Assembly: GCA_003022085.1 (NCBI GenBank)
Contig: PXQK01000009.1
Location: 1 to 8,004 of the forward strand
Source: Halobacteriales archaeon QH_10_65_19
Lineage (GTDB): Archaea > Halobacteriota > Halobacteria > Halobacteriales > Haloarculaceae
Length of the DNA: 8,004 nucleotides
Direction: 5' to 3'
Shown: positions 5,402 through 8,004 of the stretch, piece after piece
How positions within the stretch are numbered: the stretch's first letter is position 1
Layout of the letters: every line of letters starts with the position of its first letter
The notes under the pieces: generated by a model
Seen by the model: the letters and a program-made list of their open reading frames with translations, nothing else
Database searches by the model: none
Told to the model about the DNA's origin: nothing
Translations under genes and position numbers: made by a program

Positions 5402-7296
5402 TGAGCACACGACAGTACGCCGACGGGATCGGCCGCGTCGACCGGGGGCTGTACGCGCTATTCTCCCGCCACGCCGACCGCCCGACACACGACCGGGACC
5501 GCCGCCGGTACCGCGCCGCGGGGCTCGAAACCGGCTTCGACCTGTTCATCGCCCGCCTCTACGGGTTCGCCTGGGGCGTCGCACTCGTCGGGGCACTGCT
5601 CGCGCTGGTCGTCGTCGTGTTCGTGCCGTCGACAGTCACAGGATGGCTACTCGGCTTCCTGGCCGACGGGCTGCCGGTTGTCAACCGGACAGCGATCCCG
5701 TCGGTTCCCCGGCTGTACCTGGGAGTCGTGAGTGCCTGCTTTGCGGCCGTGGGTCTCCGGTGGCTCGCGCTCCGTGCGGGGCGCGTGTACCTCGGACGGC
5801 TCGCAGTCGCACGTCGCCGGGAGATCGAGCGCACGCTGCCCGGTGCCGTCCGGTACCTGCGGGTGCTGGCGTCGGGCTGCAGCGACCAGCGGGAGATGCT
5901 GGGTCGTGTCGCCGACCAGGAGGCCTACGGGGAGACCGCACGCTCGTTTCGGACCGCGCTCAACAAGGCGTCTCTCACCGGGAGCCTCGACGAGGGGCTG
6001 TCGATGGTCGCCCGGGACACGCCGTCCCGGGACCTGCTCTCGCCGTTCCTGCTGAAGTTCCAGGAGCACGCCGCACAGGGGCGGGATTCACTGGAGGGGT
6101 ACCTCCGCATGGAGGGACGGCTTCTCAGCCACCGGCAGAAGCGCGTCCACGAACGCGCGAGCGGCTACCTGGAACTGGTCGCGGAACTGTTCGTCGTATT
6201 GCTCGTGTTCCCGGCGCTGACCGTCCTCATTCTCACCGTCGCGAGCGTCCTCTCGCCGGAGCTGACAGAGCGGATTTCGACCCCGCTTGGACCGGTGATG
6301 GTCCGGACGCTCCTGGTGTACGCAAGCGCCCTGTTCGTGCTCGCGGTCGGGGCCGGGGCGGCCTGGGCGGTCGTCGCGCTCCGGCCGACGGATCGCGCCT
6401 CCCCGAGCTACGAGCGGCCGGAGGGAGTGACAGCGGTCTTCGAGACGACTCCGACCAACCCCGCCAGCGCCGCGGTCGTGCTTCTGGTTCCGGCACTCGT
6501 CGTCGGTGCCGGGCTCTGGACGCTTGGCTACTCCCGCGTCAACGTCCTGTTGCTCGGCTACGCCGCCTACGGGATTCCGGTCGGGCTGATCGCAGTTCGG
6601 CGGGCCAGACGCGACGACGCGAAGGACAGGGAGATACGGGATTTCATCCATGCGGTCTCCGGTCACGTGAGCCTCGGCCGCCCGTTTCCGGACGCTGTCC
6701 AGCGTGTCTCCCGAGAGGTCGATCTCGGCCCGCTCCGTGCGGACGTCGAGTCGCTCGCGTTCAACCTCGGGCTGACGACGGGCGCCGACGAGACGGCCGA
6801 CGTTCGCGCCGCAGCGCTCGACCGGTTCGTCGACCGCGTCGGGACGCCGCTTTCCTCCCAGACTGTGGGGCTCGTGGTCGGCGCACTGGAGGCCGGTAGC
6901 GACACCGAGCGTGTCTTCGAGACGCTGGAGACGGAAATCGGCCGGCTGTACCACGAACGCAAGGCGCTCCGGTCGCGGCTGATGGTGTACGTCGCCGTGG
7001 GCTGGACGACTGCGCTGCTGGTCGTCGGCATCATCGTCGCGGTGAACGCCACCGTCCTGGACGGGTTTTCGCAGCTCTCGGACGTCTCGGGTTCGACGGG
7101 CGGGATGACGCTCAATCCCGAGGCCGTCGATCCGGCACGCGACCGCGAACTGTTCTACCTGGTCGCCCAGGGGACCGTGGTCGCCTGCGGCTGGTTCGCC
7201 GGGACGGCGAGTCGTGGCAGGTACGAGGCGCTGCTGCACTCCGGGTTGCTCGTGCTCGTGACCTACGTGGTCTTCACCGGACTGGGAGTGGCCTGA
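5401..7296 (+). CDS. pilC: PilC/TadC-type membrane platform protein (duplicated T2SF domain)
   Basis: A 631-aa polytopic membrane protein encoded directly after the ATPase. It has two type II secretion F (T2SF) repeats. Repeat 1 spans about 140-285 (RYLRVLASGCSDQREMLG to the segment near 258-282), and repeat 2 spans about 412-550 (FIHAVSGHVSLGRPFPDAV to the segment at 527-548). Predicted membrane segments are near 54-76, 104-122, 258-282, 302-327, 358-375, 380-399, 527-548 and 611-630, with a weaker one near 585-603. Archaeal TadC-like proteins commonly show this two-repeat, many-helix layout. It would anchor the ATPase at the membrane and transmit its motion to pilin subunits. A G-rich stretch (about 5390-5397) before the ATG could act as a ribosome-binding site inside the upstream gene. 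The stop overlaps the next ATG by one base. The family is clear; the substrate pilin is inferred from context. Confidence 0.88.
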   Translation: MSTRQYADGIGRVDRGLYALFSRHADRPTHDRDRRRYRAAGLETGFDLFIARLYGFAWGVALVGALLALVVVVFVPSTVTGWLLGFLADGLPVVNRTAIPSVPRLYLGVVSACFAAVGLRWLALRAGRVYLGRLAVARRREIERTLPGAVRYLRVLASGCSDQREMLGRVADQEAYGETARSFRTALNKASLTGSLDEGLSMVARDTPSRDLLSPFLLKFQEHAAQGRDSLEGYLRMEGRLLSHRQKRVHERASGYLELVAELFVVLLVFPALTVLILTVASVLSPELTERISTPLGPVMVRTLLVYASALFVLAVGAGAAWAVVALRPTDRASPSYERPEGVTAVFETTPTNPASAAVVLLVPALVVGAGLWTLGYSRVNVLLLGYAAYGIPVGLIAVRRARRDDAKDREIRDFIHAVSGHVSLGRPFPDAVQRVSREVDLGPLRADVESLAFNLGLTTGADETADVRAAALDRFVDRVGTPLSSQTVGLVVGALEAGSDTERVFETLETEIGRLYHERKALRSRLMVYVAVGWTTALLVVGIIVAVNATVLDGFSQLSDVSGSTGGMTLNPEAVDPARDRELFYLVAQGTVVACGWFAGTASRGRYEALLHSGLLVLVTYVVFTGLGVA

Positions 7297-8004
7297 TGCG
7301 CGCACAGTCCCACGTCGTCGGCGTTGCACTCCTCCTGGGAATCGCGGTCGTCGCGCTCGGCAGTCTCACAGCCGGCGTTGGCAGCCTCGTCGAGTCCCAA
7401 GCCGCGGCAGCCGACACGAACCGGGTCGCCGACAGCATGGATGAGGCGTTCAAGTCGGTCGACCGGGCCGGCACACACAGCCAGCGAGTCACCTTTGCCG
7501 ACGGCAGCCTCGCGACGGCCGATCGCACGCTCCGGGTCCTGAAAGACGGGAGCGTGGTCGAGACCCGGGCGGTCGACGCACTCGTCTTCGAGAGCGGCGA
7601 CAGGAGCGTCACGGCGGTCGCCGGCGCGCTCGTCCAGCAGCAGGGGGCCAGCGCGTGGCTGATCTCGGAGCCACAGGTCACGGATTCGGAAGCGAACAGC
7701 GTGATCGTCGTCGGCGCACCGGCGTTGAACGCCGGCCACGTGGCCGTGGGCGGCACGGGCGGCGTCACGACGACTCTCCGGATCGACCCGACACACACCG
7801 AGCACGACCTGGGGACGGGCACCTTCGCTGTCGCGATCGAGACCGAAACGCCGGGGCCGTTCGAGCGGTACTTCGAGAGAGAGAACGCGACAACGGAGCG
7901 GCGGACGTTCGCGGGCGACGAGCATACGAGCGTCGTCGCGCGCTACCCGGGCGACCGCCAGGGGTACCTCGTTGTCCACGACCTGTCTCTGGAGGTGGGC
8001 AGTG
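7296..8004 (+). CDS. Pilin-like exported protein, N-terminal 236 codons (runs off the right edge)
   Basis: An ATG at 7296-7298, overlapping the pilC stop by one base (TGATG), opens a frame without a stop to the window end. The protein starts MRAQSHVVGVALLLG and continues hydrophobic to about residue 30 (one membrane helix). A soluble, Thr/Val/Gly- and acid-rich domain with beta-strand character follows, as in an extracellular domain. R2-A3-Q4-S5 fits the archaeal class III signal pattern (Lys/Arg, Gly/Ala, then Q-type and small or aliphatic residues), so prepilin peptidase PibD could cut after Ala3. Starting straight after the ATPase and platform genes, it is a likely minor pilin or pilus-associated subunit. 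It resembles haloarchaeal pilin-like families such as DUF7289, but that name is from memory and not verified. Its C-terminus and any further operon genes lie outside the window. Confidence 0.75.
   Translation, partial: MRAQSHVVGVALLLGIAVVALGSLTAGVGSLVESQAAAADTNRVADSMDEAFKSVDRAGTHSQRVTFADGSLATADRTLRVLKDGSVVETRAVDALVFESGDRSVTAVAGALVQQQGASAWLISEPQVTDSEANSVIVVGAPALNAGHVAVGGTGGVTTTLRIDPTHTEHDLGTGTFAVAIETETPGPFERYFERENATTERRTFAGDEHTSVVARYPGDRQGYLVVHDLSLEVGS

Noticed and set aside
5328..6899. A 523-codon plus-strand open frame over pilC
   Set aside because: Arg/Pro/Gly-rich shadow of pilC in another frame; pilC itself has clear T2SF repeats and membrane helices.
6088..7329. A 413-codon minus-strand open frame opposite pilC
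   Set aside because: Antisense shadow with skewed Arg/Asp/Gly composition and no recognisable domain.
7263..7979. Minus-strand open frames opposite the pilin-like gene
   Set aside because: The plus frame begins with a coupled TGATG start and a prepilin-like helix. The minus frames show only compositional bias.

Overview
The window looks like chromosomal DNA of a halophilic archaeon (Halobacteria). The evidence is high GC with strong third-position G/C, very acidic proteins (many Asp/Glu), TATA-like boxes about 20-30 nt before start codons with no room for a leader (leaderless transcripts), and haloarchaeal families throughout. All family assignments were made by reading motifs; no database search was possible.

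Layout: (1) Positions 1-135, minus strand, hold the first 45 codons of an unrecognised gene running off the left edge, with its TATA box. (2) Positions about 245-1595 are an IS200/IS605-type element of the TnpB-only (IS1341-like) kind. Its tnpB, on the minus strand, is split by a one-base frameshift near 1012. A right-end hairpin (252-300) lies where a reRNA/omega RNA (archaeal sotRNA) is expected, and a left-end hairpin (1548-1590) runs into the 3' end of the next gene. (3) Positions 1568-2950, minus strand, encode a 460-aa cytosolic 5'-nucleotidase/UshA-type metallophosphatase. (4) Positions 2951-3166 are a divergent intergenic region with a perfect 9-bp stem hairpin, a second short inverted repeat, and the pilus-operon TATA box. 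(5) Positions 3167 to the right edge, plus strand, hold a tightly coupled operon: a PilB/TadA-type secretion ATPase (744 aa), a PilC/TadC-type polytopic platform protein (631 aa), and the first 236 codons of a pilin-like exported protein. Both gene junctions are the same one-base TGATG overlap.

How the genes work together: ATPase, membrane platform and a protein with an archaeal class III (prepilin-type) signal form the core of a type IV pilus-like assembly machine. The cytoplasmic ATPase would drive the platform to extract processed pilin-like subunits from the membrane. More pilin-like genes probably follow beyond the window. The metallophosphatase is divergently transcribed and need not be functionally linked. 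The IS element is an insertion between two unrelated minus-strand genes.

The best points for a second look are the frameshifted TnpB with an apparently intact RNA-bearing right end, the IS end fused into the metallophosphatase C-terminus, the atypical Walker B of the ATPase, the very short predicted prepilin leader, and the hairpin in the divergent promoter region. I did not find a clearly new system. The most distinctive unit is the lineage-specific pilus-like operon, of which only the 5' part is visible.
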